Source: Proteles cristata cristata
Lineage: Eukaryota; Chordata; Mammalia; Carnivora; Hyaenidae
Direction: 5' to 3'
Assembly (NCBI GenBank): GCA_017311185.1
Contig: JAESUZ010003370.1
Coordinates: forward strand, 1-64,000
DNA: 64,000 nt
Shown: piece by piece, positions 45,132 through 56,365 of the stretch
Layout of the letters: each line of letters opens with the position of its first letter
Numbering within the stretch: position 1 is the stretch's first letter
Translations under genes and position numbers: made by a program
The notes under the pieces: model-generated
Databases searched by the model: none
What the model saw: only the letters and a program-made list of their open reading frames with translations
Told to the model about the DNA's origin: nothing

Positions 45132-45731
45132 TTTTTTTTTTTTTTAATTGCGAAATTTTTATTGTTTTCATTTGGTACACAGCTTGGGAGAGGCTCCAAG
45201 GTGGTTAAAAAGGTGCCGGTGTCTTCATACCGGGGGAAGCCAGAGGGGCCCTTCGAGGACCAGAGGCTCCTACACATGCTCAAGGCTGAGCCTTTCTAAG
45301 AGATACTCCCCCAGCGTAGCCTGGGGGCCACCAGCCCATGGAGATAAGTCAGCTGGTTGCCTATCTTCTTGATGAGCTACACCTCTTGATTTAGGAAGCG
45401 GCTCTCTGAAGTCACAGACATGGGGGTCTGTACGGGCAGACCCCTGGGTGTGCAGATCCAAAGGGGCCTGGTTCAGTCTTCTCCAGGGCTAGGGCAGCTT
45501 CCATGGCCCCAGGGCTTGACTCCACTCATCCTGGGACTGCTTCGGTGCATCCTGGAAGAGGGCATGGCCTCCATGCTGGTTTTGCACCTTCAAGAGATTC
45601 TGGGTGCCCTGAGCTTTTCTTTAGCCAACTGGAGAAAGAAGTGGCCCCTGTGTTCCTGAGTCACATCACTGAGGTCAGAACAGAAGCCTAGAAAGAGGTG
45701 GAGGAGGCCCACACATGCACGCTGACCAGGA
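45132..45731 (-). pseudogene. FTL: Processed ferritin light chain pseudogene
   Basis: A retrocopy of FTL mRNA in antisense. The T-run at 45132-45145 is the poly(A) tail, and 45158-45163 is the polyadenylation signal in complement. The 3' UTR resembles that of FTL and the stop codon is at 45270-45272. Conserved peptides include SARTDPHVCDF, LGEYLLERLSLEH at the C-terminus, and LAKEKLRAPRIS near the end of helix B. Breaks: a 2-base loss after the CDF segment, an in-frame stop at 45377-45379 where family members carry lysine, and a 1-base loss before LGEYL that restores frame. Similarity fades near the codons around residue 30, so the N-terminus and the 5' iron-responsive element are missing. 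No introns are visible. It cannot make a working iron-storage subunit. Confidence 0.85.
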
Positions 45732-46299
45732 GGTCCTAGAAGCAGAGGATGGCTGAGAAAAGGTGGGTCCAAAGGGTTCAGTTGGAAAAGAGGTTGGATG
45801 ATGGCCAGAGGCTGGAAGAAGAGACATCGTCAAATTAGCACATTGCTCATTTTTAACACATACAATTTTATTTATGGTTATACTTTGATAAAGCTGGAAA
45901 AATAATACATGCTCTGCTATTTGATTTCTTGGAAGCTTTCAAAAGTTAGAACAGATATAATTTTATTTTACAAAGCATTTGCAAACCAAATGAAATCATT
46001 TTGGTTTCATTATTGCAGTCCTAGAGATTGGCCACAAAATGGTATCAATTTTGCAGTTTTAAAGCCCGTTGCCAAAGAGAAACTCAAACCATTTTCAGCA
46101 ATTTCAGGATCATATGAATAATATGTGGTCCCCCAAAGTAATACTAAGGTATTACTAAGGACACCATGCTTTCAACTATAGAAATACCATCGTGTAATTG
46201 TTTTTCTTTAGGAGATAATATTTAATAGTCACTCTGGCTTGTGTTGGCTCCTGACAGGTATAATTACACAAGTCTACCATAGAAAAAATAAGATTGTTT
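45732..46299. other. Unique sequence, no gene seen
   Basis: About 570 AT-rich bases. No recognised repeat or exon. Confidence 0.45.
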
Positions 46300-46515
46300 T
46301 TAAGCCATAGAAGAATATTTATTGACATGGGAAAATGTTAACAGTGTACTTCTATATGAAATATGCAGGGTACAAACCAGTATATACGGGTTAATACCAT
46401 TTTTATGGAAAGAAAAATAGCCGTATATACAAAATCATGAATAGGAAGAAAACAGAAGGAAGTACATAGTGAATGTTAATAATGGTTATCTTTAGAGGGC
46501 AGAATTAGAGGTGAT
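46300..46515 (+). mobile_element. L1M 3' UTR fragment
   Basis: Sense pattern agaagaatatttattgacat, ggaaaatgttaacagtgtac, gggtacaaaccagtatatac, then aatggttatctttagagggc, as in common old L1 3' ends. Confidence 0.5.
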
Positions 46516-46752
46516 TATGCCATTTTCCCAGGAAATGTCACCTGCCCGCCAAACAGAATCTGTTTCTTGCTCTTCTTTCTTGGGTGTGATTAGCTTGATA
46601 TAATTCTTTCCAAATGCACGCTGGGTAAGGAAACACACCTCAAATCATACTGCTTTTCCCATGTAAAAAATACATGCTACTCACTTTTACATACTGGCAT
46701 ATGGAGAAAAATTTTAACGAATACGGTATACTATAAAATATGCCACAGCATT

Positions 46753-46977
46753 GGGGCACCTGGGTGGCTCCATCAGTTAAGCATCTGACTTCTGTTCAGG
46801 TCATGATCTCACGGTTCATGGGTTCGAGCCTGGTATCGGGCTCTGTGCTGACAGCTCAGGGCCTGGAGCTCCTTCAGATTCTGTGTCTCCCTCTCTCTCT
46901 GTCCTTCCCCCACTCACACACTCACTCACTCACTCTCTCTCTCTCTCAAAAATAAATAGACATTAAAATTTTTTTTT
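46753..46977 (+). mobile_element. Felid Can-SINE, full length
   Basis: Flanked by atatgccacag at 46738-46748 and 46978-46988. The CT tract contains an (actc)n run at 46916-46935. Confidence 0.95.
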
Positions 46978-46988
46978 ATATGCCACAG

Positions 46989-47791
46989 AATAGGTCTGGC
47001 TAAAGAAAATTATTGTGTGGAGGATCTCAAAATCCTCGAATAGAGAGAAATTTTAAATAGAGAAAAAGAACTTGGTCCAAGGGTTTTGGGTTATTGTTAA
47101 ACTGATTAAATAGAGAAAAAGATGTTATCATGAGTTCGGGGTCCATAATGGTTGACTGTAAATAACTTAGGTTCTAGAATGGGAGACTTGGGGACCTCTT
47201 CTTCCTAGCTAACTGACTTTGGGCAAAGGAGATTAGGTTTTATAGTTAGGGAAAAGTGGTTAATAATTTTGTAGAAAGAAGCAAAAATAGGATTTGTTTT
47301 AAATAAGGGAAAAATGAGATCACAGATCTAAAGTCCTTCTAAAAGACATAAACAAGTGTGAGATGAAACAGCAAGAAAGAAATTCACATTTGCTGTTACA
47401 GAAAAATTAATTTAATTTTTCTGCAGCACCAAAAATTTCCCATTTTATATCTTCATTCTTAGGTTAGACCTGTGCCAAAATTGTGAAATTATTTTAATGT
47501 GAATTAATGGTCTTCATCTTCTTTATTTAACAGTTAATAACATAGGACACACTTAACTTGTCCTAGACTCCCACCTCAGTGCTCTAGATGTATGCAGGGC
47601 GCCCTCCAACGACTCTTGATTACGGGCAACATTAAAAAAATAAATTTAGTTGCATGTTAACTAAAATATGCTCACTGGCTAAAATATTTCATCCTTGAAT
47701 TGTAGGCAAAGCAAGAAAAAAAACCTCTTCAAACTGAATAAGTGTTTTAAGTTATTGGGTAGTGGTGTCCAATGCTTATTCGCCTATTAAA
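46989..47791. other. Unique AT-rich sequence
   Basis: About 800 bases. A short direct repeat taaatagagaaaaaga occurs at about 47055 and 47106. No gene seen. Confidence 0.45.
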
Positions 47792-47803
47792 AGTTGGTAA
47801 GTA

Positions 47804-48014
47804 GGGGCACCTGGGTGGCTCAGTTGGTTGAGCGTCTGACTTCGATTCAGGTTGTGATCTACCAGTTCACGAGTTCGAGCCCCAAGTCAGGCTCTGTGCT
47901 GAGAGCTCAAAGCCTGGAGCCTGCTTCAGATTTTGGGTCTCCCTCTCTCTCTGCCCCTCCCCTGCTCTCACTCTGTCTCTCTCTCTCAAAAATAAATAAA
48001 AACATGGGGAAAAA
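47804..48014 (+). mobile_element. Felid Can-SINE, full length
   Basis: Flanked by agttggtaagta (47792-47803) and agtcagtaagta (48015-48026), two mismatches in 12. Confidence 0.94.
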
Positions 48015-48026
48015 AGTCAGTAAGTA

Positions 48027-48675
48027 CCCTGATGTTCACTGGAACATTACCTAGAGTAGCCAGGATATGGGAGAACCCAAGTGCCCAAGGATAGATGAAT
48101 GAATAAAGAAGATGTGGTATTTATACACTCTGGGATATTATAATGTTAAGCAAAATACGTCAGCCAGAGAAACACAGATATCATAGGATTACTCTCATAT
48201 GTGGAATTCAAGAAACAAAACAAGTTAACAACAGCAACAAAAAGAGACAGAGAGGGGCGCCTGGGTGGCTCAGTCGGTTAAGCGTCCGACTTTCGCTTGG
48301 GTCACGATCTCGCGGTTCATGGGTCCGAGCCCCATGTCGGGCTCTGTGCTGACTGGCAGCTCAGAGCCTGGAGCCTGTTTCAGAGTCTGTGTCTCCCTCT
48401 CTCTCTGACCCTCCCCTGCTCACACTGTCTCTCTCTCTCTCTCCTAGAAAAAAAAAAGAGACAGAAATAGACTCTTAACTTGAGAGAACAAACTGATGGT
48501 TAGCAGAGGGAAGGTGGGTGGGAGATAGGGAAACAGGTGACAGGGAGGAAGTGTACTCACTTATGATGAGCACTGAGTAACATATAGAATTGTTGAATCC
48601 CTATATTGTACACCTGAAACTAATATAGCATTGTACGTTCATTATACTTGAATCATTAAAAAAAGAAATCAGAAA
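48027..48675 (+). mobile_element. L1 3' end, sense, split by a SINE
   Basis: End of ORF2 (gttcactggaacattaccta, then aagaagatgtggtatttata), then the UTR with ctcttaacttgagagaacaa and a near-terminal gtacacctgaaactaatata, finishing in an A-rich run. About 100 bases of ORF2 end are deleted near 48133. Confidence 0.75.
48254..48452 (+). mobile_element. Young felid Can-SINE
   Basis: Flanked by aaaaagagacaga at 48239-48251 and 48453-48465. Carries the gcgtccgactttcgcttggg head and tctcctagaaaaaa tail of the youngest group. Confidence 0.95.
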
Positions 48676-48794
48676 AGAAAAAATGGGTTGGTAAGATATT
48701 TTCATACCCTGGTTAAAAAATACTTTCTGTCCATTTCAAATTAGTGGTAACTTAGTCAATGATCTGATTAAATGAACCCTAAGCATTTAGTTTA

Positions 48795-49006
48795 AAAATT
48801 TATTTATTTTTGAGAGACAGAGAGAGGCAGGGCACAAGTGGGGGAGGGACAGAGAGAGAGGGAGACTCAGAATCTGAAGCAGCTCCAGGCTCCAGACTCT
48901 GAGCTGTCAGCGCAGAGCCCAATGTGGGACTCGAACCCACCAACCCTGAGATGGTGACCTGAGCTTAAGTCAGACGCTTAACCGACTGAGCCACCCAGGT
49001 GCCCCT
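48795..49006 (-). mobile_element. Felid Can-SINE, full length
   Basis: Flanked by ctaagcatttagttta (48779-48794) and cttagcagtttagttta (49007-49023). Confidence 0.94.
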
Positions 49007-49023
49007 CTTAGCAGTTTAGTTTA

Positions 49024-49848
49024 AGCCAAATCATAAGGTACTTGGAACATGTATAAAAATATCAGTAAGGCGATGGTTATCTAGTGGACATCAAGATTTC
49101 TAGATAATGACTTTTCTATCACCTGTAGCAACCAGTAAAAATCTATTATTATTGTAAGTACTTGGAATATTTGCTGTCACTTTGCCAGGTTACATTTGCA
49201 AGTCCGGTATTTCAAGAGTGCCACATTCTCCCTTGCAGTCTGCCTGTGGCTGCATGGACTTTTGAGCTATCCCAGGTAGTATCATGAATTCATTTCAATC
49301 TGTATAGATAAACTTGAAGTAGAAGTATGATACATGATACATCTTATGCTGAACACACACACACACACACACACACAGAGTGATATATTTCTATTATGAT
49401 ACAGCTTTATCTTTGTTAAATGCCTACTGGGTGCCATATACTGAGTTTGACTCTTTTATATAAAATCTTAGCTAGATAATTTCACAGAAAATCGACTTAA
49501 TCTAATCGCATCTAGAGAGGAGGGTAGCATCATTTCCTGGTGCAGGTGAGAGTGGCAGATCTCGAGATTCAACCACATGCTGATGATGAAGCGAGGGTGT
49601 GGGTGTGAAGCGATCATGGCCACAGGGACGTCAGCCGGAGGCAGAGGAAGGGGATGTTGGTCTCTGACCATGGTAAGGTGCTGTGTGAGGACATGACACT
49701 CCCCATGGAGAAGAGAGAGGCCCCCGTGGAGGGTGGCAGGAGCCCGGATGAGGTGGGTCTGGTCTTGACTCCACTTCAAGCTGCGGGAAACCTGGAAACC
49801 ACCCCGAGAATGTCCAGTCTCCAGACTTCTCGGTCTACAAGACAATTA
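49024..49848. other. Unique sequence with a CA microsatellite
   Basis: About 820 bases. A (CA)12 run lies at about 49354-49377. No exon or transposon recognised; the 125-codon minus frame at 49468-49845 has no domain I know. Confidence 0.5.
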
Positions 49849-49863
49849 GGATTCTGGATTTTA

Positions 49864-50057
49864 TTTTTTAATTTTTTAAATGTTTTATTTACTTCTGAGA
49901 GAGAGAGAGAGAGACAGCGTGAGCACAGAATCTGAAACAGGCGCCAGGCTCCGAGCTGTCAGCACAGAGCCCGACGCGGGACTCCAACCCACAAACTGTG
50001 AGATCATGACCTGAGCTGCAGTCAGACACTTAACCGACTGAGCCCCCCAGGCACCCC
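49864..50057 (-). mobile_element. Felid Can-SINE with exact duplication
   Basis: Flanked by ggattctggatttta at 49849-49863 and 50058-50072. It lacks the gcaggggaggggcagag part of the CT region (gtgagcacagaatctgaaac), a compact variant. Confidence 0.95.
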
Positions 50058-50116
50058 GGATTCTGGATTTTAAACTGTCGTTACGCCAAGGGTGGCCCAG
50101 AGGCCAGCAGGTGTCC

Positions 50117-50258
50117 ACACTGTCTGGAGCTCTTTAGAAATGTGGGATCTGGGACCCACCCAGACCCACTGGGCAGGCGTCTGTGTTTTAACCAGAGGCC
50201 TTGATGATTTATGAGCATGCGCAAGCGTGAGCATCTTCAGCCGCTTTAGACTACTTTT
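50117..50258 (+). mobile_element. hAT-type short DNA transposon relic
   Basis: agctctttagaaatgtggga, gggacccacccagacccact, gtctgtgttttaaccagagg and gatgatttatgagcatgcgc match the order of the hAT MITE noted at 16612. Confidence 0.5.
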
Positions 50259-50643
50259 GAGTGTTCCCTAACTTGTGACCGGAGGCACCCACCCGACACC
50301 CGGTGTGTGCCCCGCGGGGCTAGGCCAGCTCCACTCGGCACATTGTCTGACTTTCCGTTCCCAGTAGCTCCTTTGGTCCAACTGCACAACTCCCTCTGAG
50401 CCCCTGTCCTCAGACACAAAGAACTTTCCATCAATACCAAATCCTATTTAATTGCCTGAAGAACACAGCATCAGAGGCTGGGAGGTTTGCAGGAAAATCT
50501 GATGTGGCCTGTTAACTCAGCGCGGGGGCTCTCTAGGCCATGCCGGTTCCTCGGGACTCCGAGACTTTTCGTCTTTGCTTTTCTGAATCAGATCTTCCAT
50601 CCCATCCTCCCAAAGCCCCTAGTATTCTGAGAGGTACATTCTA

Positions 50644-50842
50644 GGGGTGCCTGTGGCTCAGCCAGTTAAGCACCAGCTCAGGTCATGGTCTCACACTCCA
50701 TGAGTTTGGGCCCCTCATCAGGCTCTGTGCTGACAGCCTGCTTCAGATTCTATGTCTCCCTCTCTCTCTCTCTCTGCCCCTTCCCTGCCCACTCTCTTCT
50801 CTCTCTCTCAAAAATAAATAAATGTTAAAAAATTTTTAAAAA
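50644..50842 (+). mobile_element. Can-SINE with small deletions
   Basis: Head ggggtgcctgtggctcagcc, then a 12-base loss that removes the gtctgacttcg block and another in the cagctcagag block. CT tract 50756-50812 and A-rich tail present. Confidence 0.88.
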
Positions 50843-53689
50843 GAAGCATTTGGAGACTACTTTTTTCCTGTTTTAATTCTCCCGTAGCACACTTTGAAAA
50901 AATCGGACATTTATTAGTGGATGTTAGCAATGTTTGTGGGCGTGCACTGGAAAAAAATGCTGTTACTAGATTGTGTATTCCTATGTTTTTAAGTAAGCCA
51001 TGTTAAACATCATCCAGTACAACATAATTATTGGCATTTAGCATCGTAAAACTAGTAACTGTAGAGAAAGTCAAGATGTTTTCCCAGTTCCCAGAACATA
51101 ATTTTCCATCATGGGAATTATTCTGACAGTTGCACAAACGGGAACTCCCCCCCTCTCTTGTTTCTGGACATGAAACTGGGCCTTCCTGACCCTTACACAA
51201 GTGATTATTAATCTTTCCAGACTCCCACTTTTTTGTTTTCAGATCCATAAGGAACACAACCCTGTAACTGAACACAGTTTGAAGACAGATGACTAATTTC
51301 CCAAATTATTTCTGGATTTTCCCTTTTATTGCATATGGCCTAAACCAGCTTCAACAGAAACCATTGGCTGTGAAGTCCTCCTCATCCCCCCGGGCCCCCT
51401 CCCCGTGTAAGAGGTAGAAAGTGAAAGGCTAGTAATGGAACACTTAAAAATGGCCCCACCGGGCCCTGCCTGTTATTCACCAGCCAGGAATGTGGTTGTG
51501 TTTATAAGGCCGAGGTTCGTCTAAAGGAATTTTCATAAACCACCAATTGCATTACATCAATGCCTCATCTTAAATCCCATGGTGATTTTCCTAAACAAAA
51601 CTCGCTTGCTGGCTTCAAACACATTATCTCTTGTCGTTGCAGAGAATTCTCTGGATGTTTGTACTCCTTCAGGAGCATCCTAAAATGGCCCGTTAGCCAA
51701 AGCGGAGCGGTCAGGGGAGGAGACGGCATACGCTGGGGTGGGCCAGGCCCGCCCTCAAGCCTCTGACATGAGGCACCGACAGCCTGGCTCTGTGTATTTC
51801 GTTGTTGCTGGCGCGTGGCACATGGACCAGACGTGGGCCCGGAGAGGACGGGACATGGAGAGAAGCTGGCGATGGATCCAGAGAATTCCATTTCTCTCTC
51901 CAAAACTCCACGCGACGAAAACGTCCATCCTTGATTCTCTGAAACTGAGTAAGGGGCAGCCGTCAACCAGATAGAGGGGAGAGGAGCTGTCACAAACCGA
52001 GGTCGGGCTCTTGAGCGTCGTGTGAAAAGGGCAACACAGAGACGGAATGAGGTGCTGGGTATCCTTAAAGGGACATTTTCCACAGGACCTCGTCTTTCTA
52101 GGAGGTCTCTCATTCTGCACCTGCTCCCGTGTGCCGTCCACCAGCGCTCTGCCTCGCCCTCCACCCCCTCCCTGTCTCCCTTCTGAGCTCTAGATGCAAA
52201 CCCCCAGCTGCCCCCAGGGCATCTCTGTGGGGAGGGTGGGTCCATGGCACCCACCATGCCCATGTCCAAAGTAACTCTTTCGCTAACCTGCTTTGCCTGC
52301 TAACCTCCAGCACGGTGACCTCCCCAGTGTATTCCAGAAGGACTGGAATTGTCATCCGCCCTCCCCTGAGCCCGGCAGCCCCCACTACTTTGTGAAATGA
52401 GCCCCATGAGCTTGGCTGTGCTATGGGATGCAGGTCACCACTGAGGACCATCCCCCTCAGCACCCCAAGCATCCCAGCTGAGCGAGGGATCGGAGCCGCC
52501 GGCGGGGAGAGGGCGACAGTGCGCTGAGGAGAAGCACTTAAAACTAAGCCCCACGGTAACTATCTGCACAGAGCACACGCTTTCTTAACACTGTGGAGAG
52601 AACACGGAAGAAGGGACGTGGGAGTTGGCGCGCAGACCCACGGCAGAAGCTGAGTCAGAGTCAAGGATGACGCTGGCCCCTGACGGGGCTCATTAAACTG
52701 TGTTTCATGGCCTCCATGCCGCCATGGGAAAAGGAGGATCTGAAACAAGGAGTTGAAGCCGAGGATTGTTGGGAAATAAGTGGGCCGGCAAGTTCCTCCT
52801 GAGTTTAGAGGAAGGGCCTGCGTGGGCAGAGGGAGCCGGAGAAGGTCCCTCTCGAGCCTGGAGCTCGTGGGTTCGGCCCAGCTCGCGGCGTGAGTGGGGC
52901 CACAGGGTGAGTGCCTCTCCTCTGGGAAGAGCCTGCAGCCCTACGTTGCCGCATACCGTGCTCACATTCTGATGTGTTCACCCGGGTGCTCACTAGCACA
53001 TCCAGGTTATGCATTCTCGGCAGGAACCCAACAAAAGGCAAGTGGCTTGTTTTTCTCAGCCCTTCTCACCAGCAGGTGCCCGAGTCAGTGTGTCCGGGTG
53101 TCCGGCCCGTGGCCTAGTTGGGGCGGGTGGGCAGGGCTTCCCCTCCCTGATGTTCATTGTCCTTCCTCCCCTTGTAACCGATAGGCATTGGCTCCCGGGA
53201 CGGTGCTCACCGGCAGCGTGAACGTGCTCTGTCTGTCGAACTGTCACCTGCACATTCCGGCATCCGCCGATGACGATCTGAATCCATCATTATTCTGATC
53301 GTTGCCAGAAGTCAATGTTCTGAGTAATTCATTCCTTCCATCCAAAGGGAGGGACCTTTACAAAGTAACTGGCTTGTATTCCTTAAAAATATTAATCTCA
53401 TGAAAACCTGAGATTAAAGGGGCCGGAAGAGAACCAGCAACTAGATGCAGGGTGTGATCCTGGACCAGGATTCCTTTGTCCTTTTCTCTAAAGGACATTG
53501 TTGGGACAACTGGTGACATTTGAAGAAGGCCTGGCTATTCTGTAATATTAGTATGTCAGTCAATGTCAAGTTTCTGGTTTTGTCATTGTGTGTGTGTGTA
53601 CTTATGTAAAAGAATGCCTCCGAGCAGGACACGCTGGGACATTACAGAATAAAGCGGATCGTGGCTACAACTCTCAACTGGCTCAGGAG
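50843..53689. other. Long SINE-free unique block
   Basis: About 2.85 kb with no transposon recognised. It holds the enhancer-like motif cluster near 51486-51504 and a 234-codon minus frame (51565-52269) without recognisable domains, overlapped by frames of 128 and 120 codons. Confidence 0.5.
51486..51504 (+). promoter_or_regulatory. Packed TEAD/RUNX/FOX-like motifs
   Basis: The 19 bases aggaatgtggttgtgttta contain ggaatg (TEAD core), tgtggtt (RUNX core) and tgttta (forkhead core), followed by a ttataa. Each core is short and common alone; their packing in repeat-free sequence is why I list it. Confidence 0.3.
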
Positions 53690-53845
53690 AAATACTCTGC
53701 ATCTACAGCAAATCATAAGGCAGGTGTGGTGAGATGCTACCATCCGAGGGATCTGGGCGGAGGGCATATGGGGCCCATTTGTACTTCTCTTGCAACTTTC
53801 TGCACGTGTGAAATGATGTCAAAATGAACAAGTTTGAAAAATGTG
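53690..53845 (+). mobile_element. L1M 3' terminal fragment
   Basis: gtacttctcttgcaactttc then aaatgatgtcaaaatgaaca matches the common old L1 end (tattcttgcaacttttctgt... atttcaaaataaa). Confidence 0.5.
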
Positions 53846-53892
53846 TTGGGAATACAAAATGGACTGATTATGTGGGCATTGCTGGATTTTAA

Positions 53893-54104
53893 AACATTTT
53901 TTTAATGTTAATTTTATTTTTGAGTGAGAGACAGAGCGCGAGTGGGAAAGGGGCAGAGAGACAGAGGGAGGCACAGAAACCTGAGCAGGTTCAAGGTTCT
54001 GAGCTGTCAGCACAGAACCTAATGCAGGGCTCAAACTCGTGAACTTCAAGATCATGACCTGAGCCAAAGTTGGATGCTTAACCGACTGAGCCACCCAGGC
54101 ACCC
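53893..54104 (-). mobile_element. Felid Can-SINE, full length
   Basis: GA tract 53927-53969; several changes in the gcagaacctaatgcagggct region point to an older copy. Head complement gactgagccacccaggcacc. Confidence 0.92.
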
Positions 54105-55309
54105 CATGGGTGTGGCCATATTTGACGGGCACTGGATGGAATCACACCCCCGTGCGGAAGGTGGGCTGCGGATCCGGTCTCTGGGGACAGGCTGCAGGAT
54201 AGTCAACCCCATCCTGCTGTGACAGAAGCAGACCCACAGGGCTATGTGGCAAGAGGCAGCTTTCCCTACTGCGCTGTTCACAAAGGCAAAGCCTTTGTGT
54301 CGTATCAACAAAGGCTGGTTTTCAAGGAAACTTACTACCAGCTCATTGCTTTCGCCTCCAAATTCCAATTTCTGGGCACGACCCTGGGACTGTCCCATAA
54401 CTTCATTCTGTATCAAGTGTCCTGAAATAGATTATTCCAGAGCCCACAGCTTGCCTCATGACGGAAGGTCTTACATGGCGACAACAATAAAGGTCTTCAG
54501 CCACTGAGCCCGCACGAAGGACAAGCATACCGAGTAATCAGTGTCTGCCACCACGTGAGTAGCTCCCGTCCCCACAGAACTGCAGGGACACAGGCTGCGA
54601 GCCCACGGGCCCAGCCGCAGATGATGACTGGAGCCTGCAGAGGACAGAGAGAAGTGGCCCCCAAAATAGATCTGTAAAACACTCCCTTGTCTTTTGTGAC
54701 AGTGCAATTTACTGTTTCGTTTTGGTCTCTTATCAGGAAGCCTTCTGAATCAGTGCTCTATTTTGAGCACAAAGTCAAGATTTTTGTGGCTGCAGCCAGG
54801 GCTGTTCACGTGGAAAGCTGCTGAGCTGGCTTGCTGATTCAGGCCCGATGATGCCTCACGTCCTCCTGGGTGAACGGGAAGGGATTCATCCAAAGCAGCT
54901 TTTGCTTGGCCTTCCCCTCCCTTTCCCATCCCGTCCACTTCGCATTCCACTAGAGAGAACACCAAATTGAATTCATGCCAGGAAGACAGACACACTCCAC
55001 ATACATCGGGAACTTTACTATATTAAGAGCTTGCCAAGAGTCAGCTCTCTCCCTAGAGGACCTAAGTCTCTCCCCTTGTGAGTGTCTATTTTTTCCCTTT
55101 GTTCTTCCTCTCCCTTGGCCATCTTACAGAAATAACAGGGTCATTGGCATGTAACGCACTTATAAACCTGTGACCAGGCCCCCGTCTGGTGACGGCAGGG
55201 CTGAGCCAGCCGATACCTCAGTGACCCAGTCCCTGTAACAGCAGTGCCTTGCGCTGACCCATGTGACCCCCCAGGACAAATCTGTAGGGTTAGCTGTGCC
55301 GTCCTGAGT
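54105..55309. other. Unique sequence, no gene seen
   Basis: About 1.2 kb with no recognised repeat. Frames at 54078-54416 (minus) and 54219-54425 (plus) shadow each other. Confidence 0.45.
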
Positions 55310-55430
55310 TTTCCGGTGAGCAAATAGAAGCTCAGAGGACATGAGTATCATTTGCCCAAAGATCCATGGCGAGTCCAAGAGGTGAGCTTTAAACTCACTT
55401 GTTTGTCTAGAAGGCTCTAGTGTTCCACTC
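55310..55430 (-). mobile_element. MIR fragment
   Basis: Antisense MIR: gagcaaatagaagctcagag, tatcatttgcccaaagatcc, gtgagctttaaactcactt and ctctagtgttccactctgtg. Confidence 0.65.
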
Positions 55431-55899
55431 TGTGTACTTTGATGGTAAATAGAGAGACACCCAGACCTCCTTCTTCATGGCCCCAGATGCTACCGAACTG
55501 GGTTTAGTGCCCCGATTGTATAAGAACGCATTGCCTTTAGCACCTCTTTCCCCTTGTGGCTGCCACCTCGGTAACTCCGCTGAGCAGGAAAGTGAATATG
55601 TTCAAGATTTCACTCAGCTTGGTTGTTCGGTTTCCCCACCATGTGTGGGCTGGGTGTCTTCAGGGCCAACACCAGGCAGGGTCACTGTTCCCCCTCAGAC
55701 GGCCAGGTGGCCCTGCATCCTGCCCTTTCCTACAGTGTCTAACCTCGTTTGGCTTCTTGTGAATTACGTGACACCTGAACCTGTGAGAGCAGGTGTTCCC
55801 GCCCCCTCTGGGGACCCGAAAGGCAGCCCTGGTACACGCCCCCTTTGTGGGAGGACCATTAGCCTGCTTTCAACAAGCACCTAAGTAGACCTCTCCTGC

Positions 55900-56365
55900 T
55901 GAGTAGCCTGGTCAGCCCAGCCTACTCCCAGGACTCACCAAAGCCACGGGCACTGGGGGGTTCTCACCAAAGCATCCACACCAGTCCATCTGAGGACCTC
56001 GAGTGCCTGACCCCCACATAGGACTCATGCAAAGTGGCCAGGAGTTGAAGACCCAGGCACAACCTTGAACTCATGAACACACAGAAGTTGGTAAATGAAG
56101 GCCCTGAACACTCTGACCCTCGGGTGGGACAAGCCTAAGGTGTGCTGTCTACTCTCCACCCATCTCAAGACCAGAAGGGTTGATCCATCACTGTCCACAG
56201 TCATAACTTCAGTAAAACACCTCACATCGGTTGGCTTCTCTTCTGTCTTACTTGCACTCCTTATCAGAGCTTGCCGGGAGCTGCTCCTAGTACATTCCTT
56301 GGACTCAGACCCTAGTCTCAGGGTGGACTTGTGGGGAACCAGCCCAGGACGCCCCACAGACCTCC
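55900..56365 (+). mobile_element. Degraded LTR-like element
   Basis: The end resembles an ERVL-class LTR: cgggagctgctcctagtaca, ccttggactcagaccctagt, ctcagggtggacttgtgggg, aaccagcccaggacgcc. The 5' boundary is uncertain. Confidence 0.35.

Noticed and set aside
45270..45461. A ferritin-like open frame as a working gene
   Set aside because: It spans two compensating deletions with the middle in the wrong frame, and the true frame has a stop; intronless with a poly(A) remnant.
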